In this document: positions 21,880 to 35,475 of the stretch, in pieces
How the letters are laid out: each line of letters begins with the position of its first letter
Position numbering within the stretch: position 1 is the first letter of the stretch
NCBI RefSeq assembly: GCF_958295425.1
Contig: NC_081136.1
Location: 3,753,311 to 3,817,310, forward strand
Direction: 5' to 3'
Origin: Solea solea
Taxonomy: Eukaryota > Chordata > Actinopteri > Pleuronectiformes > Soleidae
DNA length: 64,000 nt
Notes under the pieces: generated by a model
Databases searched by the model: none
The model's input: only the letters and a program-made list of their open reading frames with translations
Told to the model about the DNA's origin: nothing
Made by a program: the position numbers and the translations under genes

Positions 21880-22655
21880 AAAAAAGTATTACAAGAATAA
21901 AATTGTAATATTGACATTATTCTCCTAATATTCTGACTTTATTTCCGAAAGATTACAACTTTATTCTCCTAACATCACCAAATTATTCTCGAAAGATTAC
22001 GACTTTATTCTCCTAATTTTCCGACCTTATTCTCGAAAGATTGCGACTTTATTTTACTCTCCTAACATTACGACATTATTCTCAAAAGGTTACGACTTTA
22101 TTCTCCTAATATTCCCACTTTATTTCCGAAAGATTACAACTTTATTCTCCTAACATCACAAAATTATTCTCGGAAGATTACAACTTTATTCTCCTAACAT
22201 TGCGACTTTATTCTCGAAAGATTACAACTTTATTTTACTCTCCTAACATTACGACATTATTCTCAAAAGGTTACGACTTTATTCTCCTAATATTCCCACT
22301 TTATTTCCGAAAGATTACAACTTTATTCTCCTAACATCACAAAATTATTCTCGAAAGATTACGACTTTATTCTCCTAATTTTCCGACCTTATTCTCAAAA
22401 GATTGCGACTTTATTTTACTCTCCTAACATTACATTATTCTCAAAAGGTTACGACTTTATTCTCCTAATATTCCCACTTTATTTCCGAAAGATTACAACT
22501 TTATGCTCCTAACATCACAAAATTATTCTCGGAAGATTACAACTTTATTCTCCTAACATTGCGACTTTATTCTCGAAAGATTACGACTTTATTTTACTCT
22601 CCTAACATTACATTATCCTCAAAAGATTACGACTTTATTCTCCTAATATTTGAAC
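21880..22655. repeat. Tandem array with ~180-bp higher-order period
   Basis: Subunits of about 35-48 bp (GATTACGACTTTATTCTCCT, AACATTACGACATTATTCTC) are arranged in a larger unit. ATTCCCACTTTATTTCCG recurs at 22111, 22292 and 22470 (spacing 181 and 178). It lies in the gap between the tail-to-tail giant gene and ppp1r12a. Confidence 0.85.
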
Positions 22656-23135
22656 GCTGGTGGATTAAATTACACTCACGGAGTTCCACTTAAATGTCTA
22701 AAACACTTTATATTTTGCGTCAGCAGTTTTTCCCCAGAGTAAATTTGTCTTTGTTTCATTGACAAACTCGATGCCTTCATTTGTCAGAGTTTGTCACAGA
22801 GAGGAAAAGAGAAAGATAAAGAAAGAGAGGAGAGGAGAGGAAAGAAGAGGAGAACCCATCGACCGCTGAGGGTTTTAGTTCATCCACTGTGTCTAAGTCT
22901 CAGCAGAGTTTTGGGTTTTTCCGATCGAGCAGAGATGGAGATGAAGCTGCAGTGGAAATAAAACGAGTGTGAGAGGACGAGTGTAATCGTCTGTGCAGCT
23001 GCCGAGGTCTAATTCCTTCTGTACGGATGATTTCCAGCTCAGAAGAGCACGGCGTGTCATCCAGTGGTGGAGCCGCTGTCACACCACCAACCAGACAACT
23101 ATTTCTTTTTTTTTTTTTTTAATTCTCTAAAGATC
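22656..23135. other. Intergenic, no gene seen
   Basis: Includes a GA-rich tract (22798-22855) and a T run (23106-23120). I see no coding signal. Confidence 0.4.
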
Positions 23136-23139
23136 TTTG

Positions 23140-23245
23140 CCGGGGCCCCTGGGGTGGCGCAGTGTTTAGCACTCTTGCCTTTGCAGCAACAAGACCAGGG
23201 TTTGAGACCCGGTCGGAACGAGGGTCTTTGAGCATGGTGTACAAA
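23140..23245 (+). mobile_element. tRNA-derived SINE fragment
   Basis: An A-box-like TGGCGCAGTGTT at 23155 and a B-box-like GGTTTGAGACC at 23199-23209 have the spacing of an RNA polymerase III internal promoter. The text between (TTAGCACTCTTGCCTTTGCA) is typical of a widespread fish SINE. Confidence 0.65.
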
Positions 23246-23719
23246 AACAAGTCAAAACTTAAATGACGCAAAGTCATTTTTAGCAGTTCAAGAAAAAGGG
23301 TGAAATACATTTTCTTAGGAGAATCTTTTTTATTTTTATAAAAGAAAAAGATAGATAGAACAGAAAGAAAAATAATAGAAAGAAAAGGAAGAGCAGAAAG
23401 AAGAGGAAAAATTGAACAGAAAAAAGAATAGAAAGAGGAAGAAGAACTGTGTCAATGGGATCTGTGTGAGAATCTGAAAAGCGGTGCACCATCTGCTGGT
23501 GAGATGAGGAACTGCAACTACAACTGAAGCTCAGCAGCAGAAAACAAAGAATCAAAGACATTAAATCGAGTACAATATTATTACACAGGAAACAATGTGG
23601 GACACAGATATTTATATCAATAATTGTTATTGTTGCCTCCACACACAACTGGCCTATATATAATATAGAAACTTAAAAAAAGAAAACTTGAGAACAAAGA
23701 GAAGGAAAGAGAGGAGACT

Positions 23720-25586
23720 GTGGAACTTTACAATGTACAAGTTTATTTTTAATGAACTCTTCAGTGGTTGGTAGTCACAGCACAGCTTTTGCATGTTTGA
23801 AGCCACACACACCTATTTTACAAGATGATGGGGAAAAAAAAAACCCTCCAAAAAAAATAATAATTAGAATAATAACAATAATAATAATAAAGGAAGAAAA
23901 GGTGTTTCTTTAAATCCACCTGCAGTGACTTTTTCTTCTTCTTCCCTCGTTTTCTTTGAACTTAAAAAATCTCCTTAAAAAGGCCACTGAAATGCAGAAA
24001 ACGTGTCGTTCTTTTTATTATTTGTGTTGTTGCTTAAACCTGACATCACGAAAGCCCTCACACGGCATTGACAGTGCATGTAGACATTATTTATACATAT
24101 ATATGTATGTGTATATATACATATATATATACATACACACATATATATATGTTTATATGTATATAAAAACAAAAACAAAAATGTTAGATACCTAAGATAT
24201 AGATATTCTCTGTTTGGTTTTTTCTTTTTCTTTTTTTCACCGCGGCTATAATACGACAGCTTTTTTAAAAAAAAAGAAAGAAAAGAAAGAAAAAGTCAAA
24301 TTTTAAACAGCACTCGTCCGAGAATACAATGAAAAAGTGAAATGTAGTGAAGCGACGATTCTTTCTCATGACGTATATGTAAAGATTTAGATTTTTTTAA
24401 ACCTGCACTGTGTCCACAGCGACTTAAAAAGAAAAAATTAAAACCGTTTCTGTTGTCACGTGTGTCCTCTGGAATTCATATATATTTAATTTTTTTGAAT
24501 AAGTAACAGACGTTAACGCATGCCACGTGTGTGTGTGTGTGTGTGTGTGAACGTGCGTGTGTGCGCGCTGCTCTCAAAACAAGTACGTACAGGTATATAC
24601 AGCGTCACTCAGTACCTGCTAAAACAACAAAAAACATCCAAATAAACAACAAAAAACGGTGAGGAAAAATTACAGGAGTATAAACCGACTACACTACAAA
24701 CAAAAGAGGAGGAGGAGGAAGAGAGGGAGGAGCAGTGGAAGAGGGAGGAGCGTGACTCGTCGTTAAAGCGTTAAAAATAAAAAACAATAATTATTATAAT
24801 AATAACGATAAATGCGTATTGCACAAACAGTGAAAGCTTAAATTCCACCAGAAAAATTCAGATTTTTCTTTTCTTTTTTTTGTTTTCCCTCTTGGAGGAA
24901 GAAACGCGACAGGGAGTAAAAAAAAAAAAAAAAAAGTGTGTGTTTGGGAGGACAAAGAGAAAGAGGCGGGGCAAACAAAAAGAAGGAGGCGTGGCACGGC
25001 ACACAACACGGGGAAGAAGGGGGAGGAGACTGTGGCACAATTATTTTTTTTTAAATAAACAAAAATCAGGTGTTGGATTATAATCTGTAATCTTCAGAGA
25101 GAAAGAGAGAGAGAGAGGAAGGAGAAGAGGAGGAGATGGATGTGAGTGTTTGTCCTTTTTTATTTATTCATCTCTTCTTCCTCATTATTTACATCTAAGG
25201 CTTCATTGGTTAAATAGTTTCCAGGCGTTTTTTTTTGTCGCCGCCCACAACGCTGTCACATGCTGCTCACACACGCACACACACACACACACTGTCACAC
25301 ACACTTTCTTTTCTTTTTCTTTTCTTTCGCTCTGTAAACTCGAGTGGTTCTTTCAAGATGAACGGATGAAGATGAAGAGAAAGAAGAAGAGAGAGAGAGA
25401 GAGAGAGGGAGGGAGGGAGGGGCGTCTTTGTCTCTGATGTCTGCTGCAATTAATAATCTAAATGTGCAATTCCATTAGTCACTGCCATGGGGGAGGAGAG
25501 AGGGAGAGAAAAGGGGGGAGGTGCAGAAGATGGAGCGGCAGGTGGTGGAGGAGGAGGAGTAAAGAGTGAGGGTGGGCGGGGCTTTA
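23720..25586 (-). other. Probable ppp1r12a 3' UTR
   Basis: Runs downstream of the canonical stop. It contains A/T-rich and (CA)n/(TA)n tracts (24080-24165, 24531-24549, 25266-25300) and GA tracts. AATAAA on the minus strand at 23747-23742 is a plausible end signal. The extent is inferred from the stop codon and this hexamer. Confidence 0.45.
23742..23747 (-). terminator. Candidate ppp1r12a polyadenylation signal
   Basis: Minus-strand AATAAA in the context TTAAAAATAAACTTGTACA. The 3' end would be near 23720. Confidence 0.4.
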
Positions 25587-25673
25587 CTACTTGGAAAGCT
25601 TGCTAATGACTCGGATGAGTGCGCCGTTCTCGTCCTTTAGTCTCTGGTTGTCCGATTTCAAGTCCGGCAGCAT
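25587..25673 (-). CDS. ppp1r12a: ppp1r12a canonical last exon (leucine zipper, LZ+)
   Basis: Acceptor CTCTCAG|ATG, phase 0. It encodes 28 residues beginning [17 protein letters not shown] and ending ISKLSK, nearly identical to the mammalian LZ+ end. Leu at positions 5, 12, 19 and 26 form four heptads. Confidence 0.95.
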   Translation of the reverse strand: MLPDLKSDNQRLKDENGALIRVISKLSK

Positions 25674-28600
25674 CTGAGAGAGAAACGAGAGGAGGAGGAG
25701 AAGAAGAGAGGGTGAGATGAGTGTCCACAGATAAACGTGTTGTTTAAAAAAAATAAATAAATAAATAAATAAAAAAGAAAAATCTGGTTAATTGCAGCCT
25801 GTGGAAGCGATGAAGAGCCTCGCTCTCGCTGCAGACGCTGCTGCGTTCTGTCGTGTTTTTGTTTTTCACAGATGAGACGGTTTACGTATTTTTCACACAC
25901 GTGAGGTTCACGCTAAAAACATAAGAGAAAAGATCCGTTGATGACGATGTTATCTGGTGGGTCTGAGAACGCGAGAAAAGTCCAGGTCGTTAACTCTTTA
26001 AACGACGAGACAACATGCTAGCACATTCTGCAATTTCGCAACGGTTCGTGCCATCGGTAAAACACCATTTACATAAAATAAAAAACTAGCAAACCTGCTC
26101 CAACAACTAATTAAAACTTTATAACTTTATACTAATGAAAAATACATGCTTTTTTTGCTCCATTTTTGGTCGCCACCACCAATATTTCTCTTTTCATCAG
26201 CATCTCACTGCTCCACTTCGTGACTCAGCTGGTTTTCCACTCACTATGACATCACTGCGTGGGATAAAACAACACGTCGTCTAGCTTAAGTGGCATAATT
26301 GTGTGTTTATTTCTTTGTTTCTTCACAGAAAAGGCTTCAGACGGTTCCTCCACCCATTGTGCATCAGTCCACCGACTCCCAGAGACACTGAGCCCTGTTA
26401 TTTTACGACATTTTAGAGGAAGCAGAGTTTCCTTCGTCGTCTTAGAGTAAACATGTCTTTTCCTGCAGTTGTAGCCTCCAATTTATACTTTTCAATGTCT
26501 TCAGATTCAGAGTAAACACTAAAAACTGCAGCGACACGTGTCCGCTTTATGTCGTTTAAACGTCAACATCATCATCAACGCGTCTTTTCTCTTGAGCGTC
26601 ACAGGTGAAGACGCCACCATTAAAAAACAAACACGACAGAATGCGCACGCACACACACACACACACACGCGTGCCACATACTCGTACGTAGTCACACAGC
26701 AACTCTCGTCTTTTCTTTTATCTTCTTTCTTTCTTTGCTTAATCAATCAATAAATAAATAAATAGGAAGTCGCTTGTTTTTCCCGGGTGATAAAAGAGTA
26801 AAAGTAAAAGCGCTCACACACCACAGGCCAAAGTTCAGAGGAGATTAAAAAAAAAAGAAGAAGAATGAAGCCATGCAGCTCTTTTCATCACCGTATCAAT
26901 ATCTGGACTGATTTGTCTGTACTTACTTAAATAAATCTTGTTTTAAAAGCAGCTTTGTGTAAGAAATGTATCATAATAAGTCGTAGTGTTACGCGAAGAT
27001 TTTACATAGATTTTAAAACATTAAAACAAAGAAATTGTGTGTTTGTCAGTGTTTATTTTTGAGGACAAATAAATGAACGTGAGGACTTAAAAGTGTAAAA
27101 AAGAAAAAAATAAGTGATCTATTCTGGTCAGGAAGTGTAAAAAAAAAGTTCAATATTTCACAGAATTTCAAAATAAAAGCGTACGTATTGATATACTTTC
27201 AATGATTTTTCCTACATTAAAGTTGATAATTGTGTGGTTTTTCCAGTGAGCAGGTGTCGGGGGGGAGACTCTTAAATCATAATAATCATGAACGTTGAAT
27301 TATGCGTGAACGTGTCATTAAAGCTCGTCTTAATTTGTGCTCCGACTGAGAACTCACAGTAGCAGGTGCTGACGTTACAGGTCGCTGCAGCTGCTCATTA
27401 TTATTTATTATGCGTTTCCAGTGTCATATCTTATTGATTTTTTTCCTTATAATCTGTATAACTCAGACCCTTTAATGCTGTTTTTAGTCCGTGTGCCTAA
27501 TTACTTTGTGTTATTGGTTAAAATAACAGCAGTTTTACATTATTTTACATAAGATATGCCGATTTCCCTGCTAAAACATAAACACCTTATCACTTTAAGA
27601 GACAGCAATACATCCTTTAAGACCACAATAATAGTTTTCTTCTGAATGTTGCCTGTGAAAATGTGATTATACTGTATATACTCATTAAAATATGATCGTT
27701 TAACAACAATTTTAAACTGAATTTAACATATTTGTTGATTAAATAGCTTATATTTAGCTAATACAGAGGAAAATATCCTTCAAATCTGTCTACTAAATAA
27801 TGCATGCATGGGATTTGGTGCTATTTATTTAACTTAAATAACAATTTCTGTTTATTTGACAGTGTCAAGTGCGAGTTTGTTGGAGGAAAGTGCACTTTCA
27901 TTCAAATTTCATGTTCACAGTTATTTGAGGAAAAACAGTTTTGGTCTTTGAAAGATTTGGGCCAAACATTTGACGCTAAACTAAAACAAGACAACAAATA
28001 AATGCAACTTCATGCAAAGAAGCCAGAACAAGCCAAACAGAAGAAGTCAGCTCCCTCTGAAGGAAACATCACAACTAGAAACCGCAAAAAAAAAGAAAAG
28101 AGGACACTTTCCTTTACTGTACGTGTTTGTTTGTGTGGATTATTCACACGTGGGGCCAATTTCAGTTGTAACTGTAACTCACCTTACGCTCAATACTTCA
28201 GGCTCCATCCATACTACTACGCTTTCAGATAAATACAGTCTGTGTAATCGAGGTAAACTGTGTCTGTTGTTTATTTCGTCTCAAAAAGGACTGATGAGAA
28301 GACGCCAATGAAACTGAAAGTCTCAAGAGTCGAGTCACGGTGGAGAGTAAACCATCAGTAAGTGAATGTGAGCAACGGTGTCAACATTCCGTAAAAATCT
28401 GTGTGAGATTAAAACACAACCCTGTCGTGTTTGGAAATTAAAACACTATTTCGGGACTTTTACTGTGTTTTCACGCCAAAAACCTTGCAGGCAACGTTAT
28501 TTCCAGGGGCGAGCAAAGTTCTGCTAGAAGCAAAGAGGAGGAGCCATTTTCTCTTTATCTTTTGAGGAAGGTAGATATGTCGTAGATAGAAGTAGACCCA

Positions 28601-31600
28601 TATAAAATTGTCGATGGCCAATGCTGATATTTAGAAGTCAGGGCAGCCGATAGACGACAATTCAAGACGATTTATCATCTGATTTTCTTTAATTCCTCCA
28701 CCTAATAAAATGTACACTAAGTTTCTAATAATGCCGATTATTTAAAAAAAAATATAGCATACATTGGTTTATTCAGATGGGCTGATTAATCTGGCTACCG
28801 CTAGTCCTAGAGCTCTAGATGACCAACTTTAACTCTGTCCTCCCATTTTTTGAAGTAAAATCTTAAGTTTCCATGGTTGCAACCTTCAGCGTCACCAACT
28901 GGACTCAAACGTGCGCGAGGAGTCGCCGCGCACAGTTCGTAGACGTGGAACGTGGACTTTGTACGTGATTTGGTAACGCAACAGATTTTAGCCACATTTT
29001 TTGTGAAAGCAGTAAAACATAAATGGTAAGGTAAGAACATAGTAGTATGGATGCAGCTTCAGTCTCAAGTGGTGGATGTTGTGCTTGTAAAAAAAAAAAA
29101 GGAGAGTGTCCTGCTGTAGAAAAACCAAAAAACCAAAAACAACAACACACTCCCCAATCTGAAAACCAAAAGCTCTGGGGAGGCAGAGGGAGTGGAAAAA
29201 GTGGCATTTGGGCGGCTGAACACCTGCCTGTCTATGGGTGCGGGGCAGAGCGCTAATGGAGCATGAGAAGAATGTGGATGGGGAGGAAAAAAGGTGGAGG
29301 AGGAGGAAGAGGGAGAAGAAGGAGGAGGAGGAGGTGGTGGAGGAGAGACGGACGTGGCTTAGAGGTCGACGCTGGGCAGCTGGCTGCAGGCGGACTGCGA
29401 GAGCTTTGCCACCACGCGGGCCAGAGCCCGGTTCTCAGCCTGCAGCCGCTCCTTAACCTGCCGCAGGGCCTGAACCTGCTTTACCTGGGGGAGGTTCTGC
29501 AGGGAGGGAGGGAGGGAGGGAGGGGTGAGGGGTGAGGGGGTGAGGACCACAACACAGGAGAACAAGGAGACACCGGAGGAGGAACGATGGAAACAGAAGA
29601 GAGTGAAGGAATGGCAAAATTAAAGAGGATTAATGGAGGACAGGACAATTTAAATGAAGAAGAGGAGAAGAGGAGGGGGCCAAGAAGAAGGAACAAAAGG
29701 GAGGACAGAAGGAAAATTGTTAGAAAAATGGGAGAAAAGGAATGATTAATCGTTTTTTTTGTGGGAACAGACGAGATCGGCCCCTAAAAACAAACACAAC
29801 TTTTGTTATCACAGCGATGGAGGAACACTTTGTTTTTCCCCCTCTCCTCCTCCTCCTCAAAAAGCAGTTCTTCTCCAGAAAAAGGAACGTTTAATTGTCC
29901 GAGAGTTTCGGACGCTGTGTCAACACAGATTACAACAGCTGACCTCAGCTGTGGCCTCAGCAGATTAACAGACGCACAAGAAAACACGGCACAAGTTCTT
30001 GTTTTTTGTGGGTTAACAAAAATGTTGTTCTTTTTAAGGGAATAATCCTATTTAGCCTTTATTCTATTTTGGTCAGTCAGTCTGGTTTGATTTAAGCTGG
30101 TTTTTTTTTGACGTTTTGCAGCCATGGATTTAAGTTTTTAACGTCTCCAGATGAAATCATCTTTCAATAAGCAAAGAATTTAGTGTATCACTCATCAAAA
30201 AGACACAGAAAAACACACTGCGATGACATTTTTAACGGGAGAAAAGACCGATTATGGTATAAATGGTTGTTTTCTTTGTGCCGTGATTGCTGTAAAATCT
30301 GTTTCTGTAATTAAGAGCTGCTGTTTTGTTTCAAAATTTACAGTTTTATGAGAAAACGGCAACAAAGTAGGGTGTTACTTTTGTACTTCTGTCAAAAAAC
30401 CTGACTCGGAGTTGTTCGTTTCTAACCAATGCTGTTCCAGAACACAATCCTGCACACAACGCTTACATTTTTTTTATCAAAAACTCATGATTTAAAGTCG
30501 TCGTGTGTCATCTGGGATGTAAAAACGTAACATTTTCTCACAGGTGAGGTCAAATTTAGCCAGTTTTTGTGCAGCCACGGGACCACGTGCAGTTTTTTTG
30601 GTGCTGTGCAACGCGAGATGATTAACAAAATAAAAGCACAGCAAGTAGATTCAGGGTCGTCTCGATTTGTCATTTTGTAATAATGTCATGATATTTTCCA
30701 TTTCTACCAGTTGTTTTCTTCTTTCTTGCACTGACTTTTGCTTTAAATTTCTCTTTATGCTTCCAGTTCTGTGTAAATTTTCTAAAAAGATTTAGTTTAG
30801 ATTTAGTCTCGTTCTCAAGAACGTGAATGACCCATAATTTTCTATAAAAAGGAGACACTTGTGGGTTTAATTTAAGCTCCTGTAGTCGCGGCTAACTCCA
30901 AATCACCGCCTCCAAACAAGCTGTGACAACAGTAAGTGTGCGTCAAACCCTACTGTACACGGAGAGAAGAGAAAATTACCTTAAGTTCCTCCTCCATCTC
31001 AGAGATCTTCCTTTCTAGAGCTCTTCTTTCCTGCAAGGCGAAGGAAAACAGGGTCAGACTCTCAACTCGCACCTCACTCAGCGGGCGAGGAAACGGAAAA
31101 GAACACACACACAGAACTTAAAAGTTCACACTGCAGTAAAATGAAGAGGTGTGTGAGTGAGGTGGTGAGGGTGCAGCGATAGCTCACACTTTGCACGATC
31201 TGTGAAAGGCGTCTGCAAGCAACAGCCAGATGAGAATCAGTGATGGATGATGATTTTTAAGATGTTTAAAAGTGGAAAAAAAATGTGTATGTAGACATTT
31301 AAAGGATGTGTTGAATGAGTTTATGAAATTATTTGACAGAATGTCTTTTTTTAGCATTAAAAAAACGACATTCTCATATTGTGAGGACACAAACATGAAG
31401 GTGAATGATGATGATGATGATGTCGTTGGCTGCACAGACGCCAGCATGATTAACAAACGAGTGACTTCAAATAAAAAAAAATAAAAGAAAGCATGACAAC
31501 ACACACACACACACGTGCGCATGTTCTTCAAATGTGGACAAATTTACCAAAACATTTCCTGCACAAAGAAAAAGGTCCAGTGTGAAACATGTTAGGTGGG

Positions 31601-34600
31601 TTTATAGGAAACTGAATAGAATGCCTATAAATGTGTTTGAGTGAATAATCGCTTAAAAATTAAAAAAAGAAATAGGGTTTTGTAGCCTTAAAATAAGCCG
31701 TTTATATGTACTTATTTGAATAGCAGCCAGAAAGTTAGATATTCAAACTGTTCAATATTCATGTTAATAGATTTAACTCATTAAATTACTTTATCTTAAA
31801 AAAAAAAAAATAAAAAAAAATAAAGAAGTGGAAAGTCTGGAACTTAAAAATATAAAGATATAAATGACTTCCAACATTTGTGGTTTAATTGGCCATTGGC
31901 AGCCATTTTTATTGTTGATTAAGTTTCTTTAAATATGAACAAATCTGTGTTTTAAACTTAAAAAAAAAGCAGAATTAGCATGGAAGAGAGGATTGAGAAA
32001 TACTGGTGTAGAGAGGAGGGGAGCTATTGTTATCTGCAGTCTCACCATTAGATGTCACTAACTCTTACACACTGGACCTTTAAAGATTGACATACTTTCA
32101 CAAGCACACACGGGAAAACAACAGTGGTGACCACACGCTGCCTCTGAGGTTCAAATAAAATGAAATAAAAAACAGGTGATAGAGAAGGTGGCGGTGTTCT
32201 GGGTGGCGAGGAGGGAGGACGTCTCTGCCCTCTGACCTCTGACCCCCTGAGCCTCGCAGGCCACAAGGGCACGTGTGAGACGACAGGCAGCAGCAGAGAG
32301 AAGACTTATACAAAAAAAACTGATACAGGGGAGAATTCATACCGCCACCCAGATGATAATGGGGCCTGCTTGTCACCTTCAGACATAAACCCATCGGCAG
32401 TGTTACCGTCACGTTAAAAGCAGGTCAATTTCATTTATTTCTATTTATTTTCTTAAGCTTTAAAAAAAAAACACAGGTTAATATAATTTATGAGTAAAGT
32501 TTAAGACAAAATACAGCCGGGATCAGTCGTTCTTACCCTTTTCTCCATCTCGAGCTGTGATCGGTCGGCGTAGCGTTCCTGCCTCTGCAACCACAACAAC
32601 ATACACAGTGAATAATAAATCTGGATTATGTTATTATTACGATTGATTATAATAAGAATCGCAAACAAGATTATTCAGAGAACACAGCACAACACACCAG
32701 AGTAGAACATAAACTACAAATATATTAAACAAATAAACCATTCTAATGTTTTTTTCCCCAGGCTTTAGACCCATTTAAAGCTGCTCATTTTAAGAAGATA
32801 GCAGCTAGTTGCTTAGAAGCTAGCTGCTTTTAAAGGAGCTGATTATTATAAGAAGCTAAAAAGCTTGCTGCTAGTTTTAAGAAGATAGCAGCTCGTTGCT
32901 TAGAAGCTAGCTGCTTTAAAAAGGAGCTGATAATTATTATAAGAAGCTAAAAAGCCTGCTGCTAGTTTTAAGAAGATAGCAGCTTGTTACTTAGAAGCTA
33001 GCTGCTTTAAAAAGGAGCTGATAATCATTATAAGAAGCTAAAAAGCCTGCTGCTAGTTTTAAGAAGATAGCAGCTCGTTGCGAAGCTAGCTGCTTTTAAA
33101 GGAGCTGATAATTATTATAAGAAGCTAAAAAAGCCTGCTGCTAGTTTTAAGAAGATAGCAGCTCGTTGCTTAGAAGCTAGCTGCTTTAAAAAGGAGCTGA
33201 TAATTATTATAAGAAGCTAAAAAAGCCTGCTGCTAGTTTTAAGAAGATAGCAGCTCGTTGCTTAGAAGCTAGCTGCTATAAAAGGAGCTAATAATTATTA
33301 TAAGAAGCTGAAAAGCTAGCTGCTAGTTTTAAGAAGATAAACAGCTTGTTGCTTAGAAGCGAGCTGTTTCTAAGCGACTAGCTTACAGTTGCTTTTATGA
33401 TAATTATTATAAGGAGCTAAAAAGCTAGCTGCTAGTTTTAAGACGAAGATAGCAGCTAGTTGCACAGCTATGCTAGCAGTGATAGTTTCTAAGAAGCTTA
33501 AAAAAAACAAACCTAACCTCTATTTCAGGTCTAAGCATGACATGTATTAATATTTGAGGTGTGTATTTGACTGAGATGATAATCAGAAACAATTATGAGA
33601 TACCAGGTTATTTGCTGCACTTTTTAAGAAAACACATGCATATACGTATAATATGTTATACGTACATTTACTTGACAAAAAGACAGTAATTGAGAGGAAG
33701 CAGCATTTCTGTTGGATAATAGTTTATGGAGAAGGTGTGGTAGGTATAGTTTGTTCCACACTTTCTTTCTGCCATTTCCTTTGTCGTCATCTCTAATGTG
33801 TGTACTTGCATACTTGGGGTAGAAAAAAATGACATGACTTATTTCTAAATGTGTCCATACAGTACGATGATGATCTGATTGTAACATTGTAACATGCCTT
33901 CTTGACCCAGGAATCACCCTGAACAGCCAGAATGAACACCGGCAGCTGTTTTCTGTATATAATCTGCTATTTCGATGATTTTCGTCTCGTACCTGTGTGG
34001 CCTTCTCTAGTTGTAGCTTCAAGTCTGCCAGCTCCAGGTCCGTGTCGCGTAACTGGGCCTTCAACTTCTCGTTCTCGGCTAAGATCTGCTCATAGAGCTG
34101 AAGACACGGGCGAGTCAACAGGTGCGTCGAAAAACAAATCCACCGCGATGAGCGCTATATGGGGGTTAATTAATTTATACCTTTTTATAGTCTGTGGTGT
34201 CGTCTCTGTCCAGTCGGCTCGAGTATGGCCTTCGACTCTCGTAGCTACGGCTGAAAAGAGTGTCGTTGCGGTCCATGGACGAAGTGCTCTCATTCCTGAA
34301 AGGGTGAAGACACTTTAGAGGCACAAAAGTGACGTCTGATAAGAAAGGATGTGATGTAAGGAGAGGGGGGAGGAAACATACCTGGACAATCTGTCACTCT
34401 GTAGGGAAACAAAAATAAAGGGAGAATTAGCATAAGAAGACTTTGTCTCATAAGGACAGTGTGGACCGAACGTCTCGTTCTTAAAACAGACCACCATATC
34501 TGATGTGAGACGCCGCGCGGGCCTTGAGGCACGGCGGCGTCTCACATCAGATATGGAGGTCGTGTCGGAGGGTCGAGCTTCCAGCTATTTTGAAAGTGCA

Positions 34601-35415
34601 GCAGTCTGCTTCCCGAGGCTTATCGAGCGGCACCACAACATATCTGACTCAAACTCTCCAGAGAGCCTGGGAGAATTTACACAAGCAGATCGTAGCCAGC
34701 GAAAACTACACTCCACATGTGTTTGTTGTCTAATCTGCTGTCAAAGGGAATTTATCCAAGCACCTTTTAAAGCTGCCGTAGGCAAGATCTCTAAGAAACT
34801 AGCTACGTGCTGAATACATGTGGGTTTTTAATGAAGCTTATTGTCTTGAATGTCTTTCTTTTGAAATGGGACTTTTCGAAATATTGCAATTTGAAAATTG
34901 CAGTAAACCATAATCGCGATTTAATTGAAAGTTCGATTAATTGTTCAGCATTTAAATACCGGGAGGAGTCAAATGCTTTTCTCATGAGCATTTGAGACAA
35001 ACTACTACTAAACTAAACTAAACCATGGGCACAAACTCTAAGTTATTCCAGTTAAAATCCCCCCCTTTACACGTCTCTCATCTACAAAATTCAGTCCATG
35101 CCGTCCCAGTGAACCCTGTGACCCAGACTTCCTCAACCCTCACATGTTTTCAAAGCACAACGACGTACGGCGGAGTCGACTGGTGGTTTGCAAGGTCTCC
35201 GCGGCAACCAGACAATGACCGGAAGACGGAAGACATAAAAAATTCAAAGGCCGCAAGCGGTGAGGAGGAAAAAAGATAAGAGTGAGGGAGGTGTGGTGGT
35301 GAATTAACGGCTGTGCGGGACAGAGCAGTAAATATCAAAAAACTTGGTGGACATGACTGGCCTTGACTTGATGAGGGACGTCACGGGGAATCAAACGGAA
35401 ATCGTAGAGGGTGTG

Positions 35416-35475
<60 letters not shown>

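Noticed and set aside
23956..24195. Open frame ending in [13 protein letters not shown]
   Set aside because: Arises from a (TA)n/(TATG)n microsatellite in the 3' UTR of ppp1r12a.
34505..34813. 102-codon open frame beginning in the hairpin
   Set aside because: The start lies in the inverted-repeat arm, the peptide has no family resemblance, and the region is intronic on the opposite strand.
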